From Ilumatobacteraceae bacterium (lineage in GTDB: Bacteria; Actinomycetota; Acidimicrobiia; Acidimicrobiales; Ilumatobacteraceae): a stretch of 64,000 bases of DNA. Positions 50,091-57,798 of this stretch are shown one piece after another. Position 1 is the first letter of the stretch; each line of letters begins with the position of its first letter. The stretch is taken from positions 62,001 to 126,000 of the forward strand of contig JAGYKR010000002.1 of assembly GCA_018401375.1 (NCBI GenBank), read 5' to 3'. Position numbers and translations under genes: made by a program. The notes below the pieces were generated by a model, which did not search any database, was not told the DNA's origin, and saw only the letters and a list, made by a program, of their open reading frames with translations.

Positions 50091-50157
50091 CTCGGTGGGC
50101 TTCACCGCCTGCATTGTGGTCGTGGGCGGTTCGTGCACATCCGCCACGGTAGCGGTC

Positions 50158-51864
50158 TCAGTCCGCTCGATCAGGGCGTGGTAAGGCGATTGGAGCAGAC
50201 AAAGGCGCTGCCAGCCAGCGCCCGTGACCACTGCTGCATCCGAGAGCGATCAGCGCCAGATGTTGTTCTCCGGTTTCGACCCCCTCCGCGATCACCCAGA
50301 GTCCTCGGCGACGGCACATCTGCACGAATGCCGAAGCCAAACTGGCATCACCTAGGTGCGCGGTCGCTACCACCGCTGGGGCCAGTTTCACGATGTCTAC
50401 GGGGGCTTGGTGCAGCAGACTCACCGAGGAGTTGACCGCACCGACGTCATCTAATGCGATTCGCACTCCCGCAGAGCGCAGTTCGTACACCACCGCCATC
50501 ATCACCGGATCGGCCACATCAAACACGCTTTCGGAGATTTCAATAACCACATCTGTAAAGGCCAGACCGGCATCATCAATGTCAGCGAGGATCGTCGCTG
50601 CGCTGTGGGCATCGCGCAGTTCACTGTGGCTCAGGTTCAGACTGAGAAAGCCAGTCGGGGCCGACTGCCGCGATCCGTCGACTGCTGCAGCACCGATGAC
50701 CCGGGACCCGAACTCCGCCGCCGCCCTGCGTCGGACCCAAGCTCCGATTTCACCCATCAGGCCGGCCCGTTCGGCGATCGGCACAAACTCGTCAGGTTCC
50801 ACGGCACCAAGGTCGGGATGGTCCCAGCGCACCAACGCTTCCCAACCCTGCACTTCGCGGGTGACGAGGTCAAGGTGAGGCAGGTAGACCACGCGGAGTT
50901 GGTCCCGAGAAATCGCCGCCGGAAGCTCGCGCCGATACTCCACATGACGAGCCGCACGTTGCCGCATCGCCGGATCAAAGATCCGGATCAGGCCACGACC
51001 TGAGCGTTTGGCCGCGTACATCGCCAGATCTGCATCATGGAGCAGCGAACTGGTGCTGCTGTCAGGACCGGCCACAGCGAGGCCGATACTGGCCGAAATT
51101 TGGGCGGTCACCCCGACCACCGTCACAGGCTGGGAGATGGCCTCGAGCAAGCGTTGCGCAAGATCGATCCCGCGACCCACTCGATCCTGAGAGCCCGAGG
51201 ATTCACGGTGGTCGATCAAGATCGCAAACTCGTCGCCACCGAGGCGCGCCACAGTGTCACTTCGACCGGCCACGGCGGCGATCCGAGCCCCGATCTGAGC
51301 CAACATCTGGTCTCCCACCTCATGCCCGAACCGATCGTTGATCGGCTTGAACTCATCGAGATCGATAAACATCACGACCACCGGGTCACTGGCCCGGTCC
51401 ACGCGCAGCATCGAGTGGTCTAAACGGTCTAACAGCGCCGCCCGATTGACCAGACCAGTTAACTGATCATGTAGGGCCCGGTGGCTGAGCGCATTCTCTC
51501 TAGAGCTGTGACTGCCTCGATCGCTCAGCGCCAGCAGACGCCATCCCACTTGTTGATCCGTGGAAGGAAGATGTACCACCGAACACTGACATTCACGGAT
51601 CCGCCCCTCGGGATCAGTGACGGAGACACGCACCTCAACGGCTCGTTCCACCAGCGGCCCCCCACCACCGAACTGTGGAACGTGACCTGCGCTGAGGATC
51701 TCGTCGATCTGTGTTCCGATAGTTTCGCTGGCCACTAGTTCTGAACTAAGGGCTGCAACGGTCACCACCTCACGCAAGATCCCGAGACCGTCGATGAGCA
51801 CCACCACGTCACAAGATCGCGCCATCACCTCCATCAGTGGGAGCCAGATCCTCGTCGTCGACAT
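50158..51864 (-). CDS. GGDEF protein with degenerate EAL domain
   Basis: A roughly 568-residue cytosolic signalling protein. Residues 1-115 form a PAS-like sensor-like segment. The diguanylate cyclase domain (about 130-295) has an intact ARLGGDEFAIL active site. The EAL domain (about 310-560) keeps GWEALVRW, the Asn in LSLNLSH, VIEISES and IAEGVETGEQ, but the substrate Gln of YQP is Leu (YLP), DDFGTG reads DDVGAV, and K-I-D reads K-L-A. It may make c-di-GMP while the EAL part binds rather than cleaves it. Start ATG at 51864 or GTG at 51867. The 102-base upstream gap includes an AT-rich stretch (about 51895-51920) that may hold its promoter. Confidence 0.85.
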   Translation of the reverse strand: MSTTRIWLPLMEVMARSCDVVVLIDGLGILREVVTVAALSSELVASETIGTQIDEILSAGHVPQFGGGGPLVERAVEVRVSVTDPEGRIRECQCSVVHLPSTDQQVGWRLLALSDRGSHSSRENALSHRALHDQLTGLVNRAALLDRLDHSMLRVDRASDPVVVMFIDLDEFKPINDRFGHEVGDQMLAQIGARIAAVAGRSDTVARLGGDEFAILIDHRESSGSQDRVGRGIDLAQRLLEAISQPVTVVGVTAQISASIGLAVAGPDSSTSSLLHDADLAMYAAKRSGRGLIRIFDPAMRQRAARHVEYRRELPAAISRDQLRVVYLPHLDLVTREVQGWEALVRWDHPDLGAVEPDEFVPIAERAGLMGEIGAWVRRRAAAEFGSRVIGAAAVDGSRQSAPTGFLSLNLSHSELRDAHSAATILADIDDAGLAFTDVVIEISESVFDVADPVMMAVVYELRSAGVRIALDDVGAVNSSVSLLHQAPVDIVKLAPAVVATAHLGDASLASAFVQMCRRRGLWVIAEGVETGEQHLALIALGCSSGHGRWLAAPLSAPIALPRPDRAD

Positions 51865-51867
51865 CAC

Positions 51868-51969
51868 GTGTTCTTCGGCCGATTGAGCGACAAGTTAAGA
51901 AAAAGGTGCAAAATTTTTCGACCGAGTTCACGATCAGACGGCTCTGGCCGAGGAGCGAGGCGCTGATCC
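51868..51969. other. Intergenic gap between ribH and the GGDEF gene
   Basis: 102 bases, AT-rich in the middle, including AAGTTAAGAAAAAGG and AAAATTTTT stretches. On the minus strand, after the ribH stop, GATCAG can pair with CTGATC around a CGGC-CAGA-GCCG core, followed 17 bases later by AAAAATTTT. This might be a weak terminator for ribH; pairing is imperfect. A promoter for the GGDEF gene is also expected here. Confidence 0.35.
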
Positions 51970-52461
51970 TCAGGTGCTCGAACGAATCTGACGCACCGCG
52001 TCAAGGGTTTCGAGTCCGGCAACCGCTGCTTCAGCACCCTTGTTGCCTGCCTTACCTCCTGCACGAGCCAAAGCCTGATCGGTGTTCTCCACCGTGATGA
52101 TCGCATTCGTCACCACCACCCCTGTACGCACCGCCACATCGGCGAGGCCAGATGCGCTCTGATGGGCGACGATTGCGAAATGCTCGGTCTCGCCGCGGAT
52201 CACTGCGCCGACACCGATGATCAGGTCATAGGCCCCACTCGAGGCTGCGACCTGTGCCACCTGTGGGATCTCCCATGCGCCGGGGACTTCGATCACCGTG
52301 ATTGCTGCCGGATCTGCTCCGTGGCGCACCAAAGCCTCCACCGCACCGGTGGTCAGACGTTCCACTACCAGGTCGTTGAATCGACTGGCGATCACTGCGC
52401 TGCGCACACCTTCGGCGCGGGGGCGGCCCTGGATGGATCGTGTGCCTGGGGTGATAGTCAT
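51970..52461 (-). CDS. ribH: 6,7-dimethyl-8-ribityllumazine synthase
   Basis: Condenses 5-amino-6-ribitylaminouracil with dihydroxybutanone phosphate to lumazine. The 163-residue protein has ASRFNDLVVERL (substrate-binding Phe), VPGAWEIPQVAQVAA, GVGAVIRGETEHF and the catalytic His region AIVAHQSASGL. ATG at 52461 overlaps the ribBA stop by ATGA. Last gene of the riboswitch-controlled operon. RibH's product needs riboflavin synthase (RibE), which is not encoded here. Confidence 0.95.
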   Translation of the reverse strand: MTITPGTRSIQGRPRAEGVRSAVIASRFNDLVVERLTTGAVEALVRHGADPAAITVIEVPGAWEIPQVAQVAASSGAYDLIIGVGAVIRGETEHFAIVAHQSASGLADVAVRTGVVVTNAIITVENTDQALARAGGKAGNKGAEAAVAGLETLDAVRQIRSST

Positions 52462-53825
52462 TGCTGCTCCTCGGAAGATGGATTGGTTGCGGTGGAAACA
52501 TCAGGTGACGCCGAGGCCGAATCTGCGGCGTGTTCGTCTGGGCTGGCGCCGAACTCGGGGATCAGGTGGCCCATGCGGTCCCGCTTAGTTTGCATATATA
52601 CGGCCGATTCGGGATGGGTGGGCACATGGAGGGACTCACGGCCGGTGATGCTGAGACCAAAACCGTCCACCCCGAGATATTTGTCCGGGTTGTTCGTCAT
52701 CAGTTTGATGCTTGTCAGGCCGACGTCAGCGAGGATCTGCGCCCCGATCCCGTACTCCCGATTGTCCACTGGCAAGCCGAGTTTAAGATTCGCATCCACC
52801 GTGTCGAGGCCGAGATCTTGGAGTTCGTAGGCCCGGAGTTTGTGTCCGATCCCGATTCCACGACCCTCATGGCCACGCAGGTACACCACCACACCCCGGC
52901 CGGCCTCAGCGATCCGGCGCATCGCCTCATGGAGTTGGTCCCCACAGTCGCATTTGACGCTGGCGAACACGTCGCCCGTCAAGCATTCGCTGTGCACTCG
53001 CACGAGCACATCTTCGGCTCCGGCCACGTCTCCGTACACAAGAGCCAAATGCGTCTCTCCATCAACGAAGCTGTTGAAGGCCACACAACGGAACTCACCA
53101 AAGGCCGTCGGGAGCCGGGCGTCAGCCACCCTCTCCACAAGCTTTTCTGTCTTACGGCGGTACCGGATCAGATCAGCGATGGAGCAGATCACAAGACCGT
53201 TGGCCCGGGCGAACGCATATAAATCTGGCCCTCTGGCCATCTGCCCGTCATCGTGCACGATTTCGCAGAGCACACCGGCCGGGAAGCGTCCCGCTAGGCG
53301 GCACAAATCCACAGAGGCTTCGGTGTGGCCCGCCCGCTTCAGCACTCCGCCGGGACGCGCCCTCAGCGGGAAGATGTGGCCCGGGCGATTGAAGTCCTCG
53401 GGTCGCGCGGCCGGGTCGGTAAGGGCCCGCAAGGTGGCGGCACGGTCTGCGGCAGAGATCCCGGTGGTGGTCCCTTGGGCGAGGTCCACCGACACCGTAA
53501 ATGCCGTCCCGAGGGCTTCGGTGTTGATCACTGGAGGCACCATCAACGGCAAGCGCAACTCTTCGGTGCGCTGATCGGTCAAACCGACACAGATCAAACC
53601 GGAGGTATGACGAATGATAAAAGCCAACTGTTCTGGGGTTACTGCGTCGGCGGCAACGATCAAGTCGCCTTCGTTTTCACGATCCTCATCATCGGCTACC
53701 ACCACCATTTCACCGCGGGCGATTGCAGCGATGGCATCTTCGATCGGATCAAAGGACCAGGCGCTCTCTAAAGAACCGGGAGCCTGTTCCCTCGCTTGCT
53801 CGTGATTGACGGACTCTGTGCTCAT
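52458..53825 (-). CDS. ribBA: Bifunctional DHBP synthase / GTP cyclohydrolase II
   Basis: Two riboflavin enzymes in one 455-residue chain. The N-terminal RibB domain (about 22-225) shows VVVADDEDRENEGDLIVAA (metal and substrate acids) and RAGHTEASVDLCRLAG. The C-terminal RibA domain (about 230-425) has VHSECLTGDVFASVKCDCG (zinc Cys residues), YLRGHEGRGIG, and MTNNPDKYLGV. A Ser/Ala-rich tail follows. ATG at 53825 overlaps the ribD stop by ATGA. Confidence 0.96.
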   Translation of the reverse strand: MSTESVNHEQAREQAPGSLESAWSFDPIEDAIAAIARGEMVVVADDEDRENEGDLIVAADAVTPEQLAFIIRHTSGLICVGLTDQRTEELRLPLMVPPVINTEALGTAFTVSVDLAQGTTTGISAADRAATLRALTDPAARPEDFNRPGHIFPLRARPGGVLKRAGHTEASVDLCRLAGRFPAGVLCEIVHDDGQMARGPDLYAFARANGLVICSIADLIRYRRKTEKLVERVADARLPTAFGEFRCVAFNSFVDGETHLALVYGDVAGAEDVLVRVHSECLTGDVFASVKCDCGDQLHEAMRRIAEAGRGVVVYLRGHEGRGIGIGHKLRAYELQDLGLDTVDANLKLGLPVDNREYGIGAQILADVGLTSIKLMTNNPDKYLGVDGFGLSITGRESLHVPTHPESAVYMQTKRDRMGHLIPEFGASPDEHAADSASASPDVSTATNPSSEEQQ

Positions 53826-54823
53826 GGCGTCTCTGCCTCTGTACGAGGGGTCATCTCGATCCGAAGATCCGAACCCAATTGTGTGATGGAAACTATGCGA
53901 AGTCTGGTGACATCGCCGATTGCTGCTGCTCCCGGACCGGAGAACACTCCGGGGGAATCCTCTCCGCCCATGAGGGCGGGAGCGATGTAAAACACGTATC
54001 GATCCACGAGACCTTCGGCGTGAAATTGATGCGCCACGGTGGCTCCACCCTCCACGAGAAGCTGCACAACCCCAGCGGCACCGAGTTCTTGCAAGATTGG
54101 TTCAAGCGGCCCCGATCGTTCCCAGCAAGGATGCACCCGCGCTGATGCGGGGGCTGAACCGAGCACCACCCGCAGGGGATCTCTCCCCGGCCCATGGCGC
54201 ACATTCAGGGCGGGATCGTCGGTGCGGACCGTGCCCGCTCCGACCAGAATTGCGTCGCTTTCGGCACGCAGACGATGGCCATCGGTGCGGGCCTCACTAC
54301 CTGTAATCCACTGGGAACTTCCATCAGCGGCCGCAGTGCGGCCGTCGATCGTTGCCGCGGTTTTGAGCACCACATAGGGCCTACCGGTACGTCGCTGATG
54401 CAGGTACGGGGCGAGCTGTTCGCTGATCTCGGCGGACCGACAATCGGTGTCCACCGTAATTCCTGCCGCGCGGAGCGCCGAGATCCCCGCACCGGCCACT
54501 TTCCGATCAGGATCTTGCACTCCGATGACCACTCGGGTTACCCCGGCGTCAAGGATCGCGTCAACGCATGGTGGGGTTCGACCGTGATGGGAACACGGCT
54601 CCAAGGTCACGTACAACGTTCCGCCTCGGGCCCGGTCCCCTGCGGCATTCAAGGCCACCACCTCGGCATGGGCCTGACCTACCGGGCCAGTTCCACCACG
54701 ACCGCAGATCTCCCCAGCTTGATCGAGCACCACTGCACCCACCCACGGGTTCGGCGAGGTGATGGCGCGCTGGGATGAGGCCTCATCCATCGCTTGGTCC
54801 ATCCACTGTTCGTCCTGAATCAC
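53822..54823 (-). CDS. ribD: Bifunctional diaminohydroxyphosphoribosylaminopyrimidine deaminase / reductase
   Basis: Second and third steps of riboflavin synthesis. The 333-residue protein has the N-terminal deaminase domain: TSPNPWVGAVV, GQAHAEVVAL (zinc His, catalytic Glu) and TLEPCSHHGRTPPC (zinc Cys). The C-terminal reductase (about 150-330) has PYVVLKTAATIDGRTAA and LLVEGGATVAHQF. GTG at 54823 is chosen for its SD GGGAG 4 bases upstream; ATG at 54802 is a weaker alternative. First gene after the FMN riboswitch. Confidence 0.94.
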   Translation of the reverse strand: MIQDEQWMDQAMDEASSQRAITSPNPWVGAVVLDQAGEICGRGGTGPVGQAHAEVVALNAAGDRARGGTLYVTLEPCSHHGRTPPCVDAILDAGVTRVVIGVQDPDRKVAGAGISALRAAGITVDTDCRSAEISEQLAPYLHQRRTGRPYVVLKTAATIDGRTAAADGSSQWITGSEARTDGHRLRAESDAILVGAGTVRTDDPALNVRHGPGRDPLRVVLGSAPASARVHPCWERSGPLEPILQELGAAGVVQLLVEGGATVAHQFHAEGLVDRYVFYIAPALMGGEDSPGVFSGPGAAAIGDVTRLRIVSITQLGSDLRIEMTPRTEAETP

Positions 54824-54827
54824 AGCT

Positions 54828-54832
54828 CTCCC
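54828..54832 (-). promoter_or_regulatory. Shine-Dalgarno that decides the ribD start
   Basis: On the minus strand GGGAG lies 4 bases upstream of GTG at 54823. It is about 60 bases downstream of the FMN riboswitch core, where sequestration on FMN binding would be expected. Confidence 0.5.
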
Positions 54833-54889
54833 GATCGGGTAGACATGCGCGCAACGACAGCGGTGGAGACACCACACAAGGTGGCGTCG

Positions 54890-55055
54890 TTCCATCTGCT
54901 CCCATCCGGACTATTACCGTCGGCCCCGGAATCTCACCGGATCGGCCTCACCACCAAGATGTTCATTCACCGATCCACAAAGGATCTGTGACCTTGACGA
55001 TGAGGTTCGCGGGCTATACCGCCGGTTAGGAATTTCACCCAACCCCGCAGAGGTC
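54890..55055 (-). promoter_or_regulatory. FMN riboswitch (RFN element)
   Basis: Reading the minus strand from about 55055, the conserved RFN blocks occur in order: GCGGGGTTGGGTGAAATTCC, TAACCGGCGGTATAGCCCGCGA, then a variable arm, GATCCGGTGAGATTCCGG, GGCCGACGGTAATAGTCCGG and ATGGGAGCAGATGG. These are the standard FMN-aptamer junction sequences. It lies directly upstream of ribD and should reduce expression of ribD-ribBA-ribH when FMN is plentiful. Whether control acts on transcription or translation was not settled; no strong terminator was seen. The 315-base gap 54824-55139 holds this element; 55056-55139 should carry the promoter. Confidence 0.95.
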
Positions 55056-55139
55056 TTCAGTTGTACTGATCTATGTCGGTCCGATCGTACAGGCTGAAGA
55101 GCTCACCAATGAATCCGGACCGGACAAGCAGGCCGCGAC

Positions 55140-56045
55140 TCAGCGGTAGCCGGGATCGCTCGGCCAGTTGGGTTGAAACAGGTGCCATTGGGCGGGGGCC
55201 CTGCGAATGAGAGCACCAAGTTCGTCGGCTAACGACTGCGTGACCCGACTCACATCGCTGCGTAAGGAGGCCGCAGTGCGGGTTGAGTCCAAAGGCGGTC
55301 GCACCACACCGAGGTGATGGGTTCCACGCGCACCACTGAAATAGACAGCGGTGGGAAGGATCGGAGCCCCGGTGCGCAGTGCAAGCGTTGCTGGCCCTGC
55401 CGGCAAGGTCGTGGATTCGCCAAGGAACTCCACTGCCACCCCGTTGCGATGCAGGTCTCGATCCGACAGCAGGCACACGATCTCATTATTTTTGAGGGCG
55501 GCCAGCACCTCACGGCCAGCACCAGCATCTAGGGGAACGATGTTCATCCCAAGGTCGGTCCGAAGGTCCACGAACCACTCAAACAGTGCCGGTGGTTCCA
55601 CCCGCTCTACGACAGCGGTGACTCGGTGGCCGCGATCGGCCAACCATCTCCCCGCCCATTCCCAGCCCCCGAGGTGCGGCAACGCCAAGATCACCCCGGA
55701 TCCCTTCTCCAAAGCGGGCAGGACATAACGCTCATAGCCTTGGGTAGTGAGACCTTTAGTCACCTCTTCGGGCGTGAGGTGCGGGAGGCGGAAACTCTCG
55801 ATCCAGTACCGCAGGTAGGACACATAGGCCTGATCCACATTGCGTTGGATCTCAGAGGTAGACGAATCAGGTTGGGCCCGGCTCTGATGCCGAGCCACCA
55901 TCGTGCGTTGGGGGCCAGGGACCCGAGCAGCAGCGGTGCCGAGTGCCAGCGCCAGCGCCGTGGTCAGCGGTTCGGGCAAGATCTGGGCTGCTGCGGACCC
56001 TCCACGGTAGGCGCGCAGGATGGCAGCGTCTCGCGACCAGTTCAC
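55140..56045 (-). CDS. PatA/LpxL-like phosphatidylinositol mannoside acyltransferase
   Basis: A 301-residue membrane-associated acyltransferase of the lipid A acyltransferase-like group. The catalytic H-x4-E motif is ALPHLGGWEWAG, with SDRDLHRNGVAVEFLG in the middle and the closing APAQWHLFQPNW typical of PatA. In mycobacteria PatA acylates PIM1/PIM2 mannose, and its gene sits between pimA and pgsA. Here it follows pgsA (GTG overlap, GTGA) in the same order thrS-HIT-pgsA-patA. Function in PIM-type lipids is inferred from family and context. Confidence 0.85.
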   Translation of the reverse strand: MNWSRDAAILRAYRGGSAAAQILPEPLTTALALALGTAAARVPGPQRTMVARHQSRAQPDSSTSEIQRNVDQAYVSYLRYWIESFRLPHLTPEEVTKGLTTQGYERYVLPALEKGSGVILALPHLGGWEWAGRWLADRGHRVTAVVERVEPPALFEWFVDLRTDLGMNIVPLDAGAGREVLAALKNNEIVCLLSDRDLHRNGVAVEFLGESTTLPAGPATLALRTGAPILPTAVYFSGARGTHHLGVVRPPLDSTRTAASLRSDVSRVTQSLADELGALIRRAPAQWHLFQPNWPSDPGYR

Positions 56046-56728
56046 GTCCGACGGCGCGGCACCCGGGTCCGGATCCGGCGGCTCCGAGCAACCTTGCGCG
56101 TCTGACGCCGTGACCGCCGCAGATCAATCCGGGCTTGGGTGACCGGGGCCACCTCTGCTTGGCGCCACACCTTCACAAACCGTTGGATCGCTGTGACGCC
56201 GCTCAGCACCAACAACACCCACAGCACCGGTATCAACAGCATCGGGATCAACAGTCCAAGGCACAGCACCACGATGCGCTCGGCCCGTTCCATCAGGCCA
56301 CCTTTGGCATCGAGTCCGAGTGATTCCGCCTTGGCGCGTTGATAGGAAATGAACTGCGACACGGCGAGCACCGCGAAGGGCAGCATCAGCATGCGCGCCG
56401 ATTCAGTGTTGGAAAAGTGCCAGGCGATACCCCCGAGCAGCAATGCATCAGTGATTCGATCCACCGTGGAATCGAAGAATGCGCCCCGCTCACTGGCCGA
56501 ATTCGAGGCCTTGGCTAAAGCCCCGTCGAACAGATCGGGCAAAGCAGCCGCAACCACCAAAATGACGCCGAGGAACAATCGCCCCTGCGCGATCGCAACC
56601 GCAGCGGCCACGCCGAGCAGCAATCCCGCCACCGTCAAATGGTCAGGTGTGAGTCCAGTCTTTCGTAAAGCTTGGCCGATCGGCTGCACAGCTCGGTCCA
56701 CCGGACGGCGGAATTTTCCATCAAACAT
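56042..56728 (-). CDS. CDP-alcohol phosphatidyltransferase, phosphatidylinositol phosphate synthase-like
   Basis: A 228-residue multi-span enzyme. The CDP-alcohol signature is DLFDGALAK followed after eight residues by GAFFDSTVD; it matches D-x2-D-G-x2-A-R-x8-G-x3-D-x3-D except that Arg is Lys. Six membrane spans are plausible. The basic tail (RRSRRQTRKVARSRRIR) suggests membrane-surface contact. By context (HIT, thrS, patA-like) it is the actinobacterial PgsA1/PIPS, making phosphatidylinositol phosphate from CDP-diacylglycerol and inositol phosphate. Confidence 0.87.
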   Translation of the reverse strand: MFDGKFRRPVDRAVQPIGQALRKTGLTPDHLTVAGLLLGVAAAVAIAQGRLFLGVILVVAAALPDLFDGALAKASNSASERGAFFDSTVDRITDALLLGGIAWHFSNTESARMLMLPFAVLAVSQFISYQRAKAESLGLDAKGGLMERAERIVVLCLGLLIPMLLIPVLWVLLVLSGVTAIQRFVKVWRQAEVAPVTQARIDLRRSRRQTRKVARSRRIRTRVPRRRT

Positions 56729-57254
56729 CGGTGCCTACTGTCCCATCGGCGGTCTGACCCGTCCACTGTTCGGGGTTCATTTCGACGAGTTTTTCCACGA
56801 CGTGACCATCCATCGCGTCCACGAGGACAAGACCGCGCTGACGGGGCGGTTCCTCAGCGGAGTAACACAACACCCGCCATGTCGGCCGCGACCGGATCCC
56901 GTGCCACACCTGCTGAGCAGAAGCGTGACCGACCGGGAACCCAACCGCTTGTTGGGCTGCGACGAGGGCTTCTCGCTCGTCAAAGCGCATTCTCCACCCC
57001 GAAGTGATGGCGATCGTGCCCGCTACTGCGAGGGCGATCGCAGCCCACAACATTCCGGCGTTTACCAACGGGGAGGAGTCACGAGCCACAACCCACAACA
57101 GCAGACAGATCACAGCGAGGAGCACATAGATCGCACCGGGAATCCGGCGTCGGCTGTTGTCCGGAAACTGATATGCGCCGACGTAACCCGCCGAGATCAG
57201 ATCCTCGGGAAGTTCGTCGCGCAGGTCCTGTACCTCGGGATCAGATCCGCTCAT
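56721..57254 (-). CDS. Unknown two-span membrane protein
   Basis: No family recognised. 177 residues: an acidic N terminus (1-39), two membrane spans (about 40-57 and 64-84), then a soluble C-terminal part that begins RMRFDEREAL. That part contains WRVLCYSAEEPPRQRGLVLVDAMDG, suggesting a small globular domain of beta strands. It overlaps the PgsA start by 8 bases and lies 28 bases after the HIT gene, so it is probably co-expressed with phosphatidylinositol synthesis. In mycobacteria I recall no gene in this slot. Role unknown. Confidence 0.72.
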   Translation of the reverse strand: MSGSDPEVQDLRDELPEDLISAGYVGAYQFPDNSRRRIPGAIYVLLAVICLLLWVVARDSSPLVNAGMLWAAIALAVAGTIAITSGWRMRFDEREALVAAQQAVGFPVGHASAQQVWHGIRSRPTWRVLCYSAEEPPRQRGLVLVDAMDGHVVEKLVEMNPEQWTGQTADGTVGTDV

Positions 57255-57282
57255 CGTTCATAGCCTAGGAGCCAAGGACCCG

Positions 57283-57780
57283 TCATGGCCATCGACTTCG
57301 GATCCGTTCGGCCGTTACGTCCAGCGCTTCGGGCAGGGTACGGGTATTGGCGACGGTGGTCATGAAGTTCGAATCCCCGGTCCAACGCGGAACTACGTGG
57401 ACGTGGAGATGTTGAGATACCGAACCACCCGCCGGTTTGCCAAGGTTGAGACCGAGGTTGATGCCTTCGGGTGCATAGGCCGCCTTGATAGCAACCACGG
57501 CCTGTGTGGCGATCGACCACAATTCGGAGGTTTCGCTGACGGTGAGCGCCTCAAGATCAGCGACTTCTCGATACGGCAAGATCAACAGATGTCCGGTCGC
57601 ATACGGATACGCATTCAAGATCGCGAAACATTGGCTCCCACGGCGCAAAATGTGGGTTTCTTCATCGGGGAGACCGCTCGAAAGGATGCGGGTGAAGATA
57701 CTCTCGCTCCCACTCGGGGCCGGCTCAGCGAGTCCGCTGACATAGCTTGACCGCCAGCCGTTCCACAGTCTCTCCAACAT
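57283..57780 (-). CDS. HIT-family hydrolase/AP4A phosphorylase-like
   Basis: A 165-residue histidine-triad protein. The HIT motif is SQHLHVHVVPRW (H-x-H-x-H), preceded by NLGKPAGGSV. An NAYPYATGHLLILPYREVADL stretch (split: NAYPYATGHLLI) is typical of actinobacterial HIT proteins next to thrS (Rv2613c, a diadenosine polyphosphate phosphorylase). 18 bases after thrS on the same strand. Likely cleaves Ap4A or related nucleotides. Confidence 0.9.
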   Translation of the reverse strand: MLERLWNGWRSSYVSGLAEPAPSGSESIFTRILSSGLPDEETHILRRGSQCFAILNAYPYATGHLLILPYREVADLEALTVSETSELWSIATQAVVAIKAAYAPEGINLGLNLGKPAGGSVSQHLHVHVVPRWTGDSNFMTTVANTRTLPEALDVTAERIRSRWP

Positions 57781-57798
57781 GTCTGGTTCCGAGTTCTC

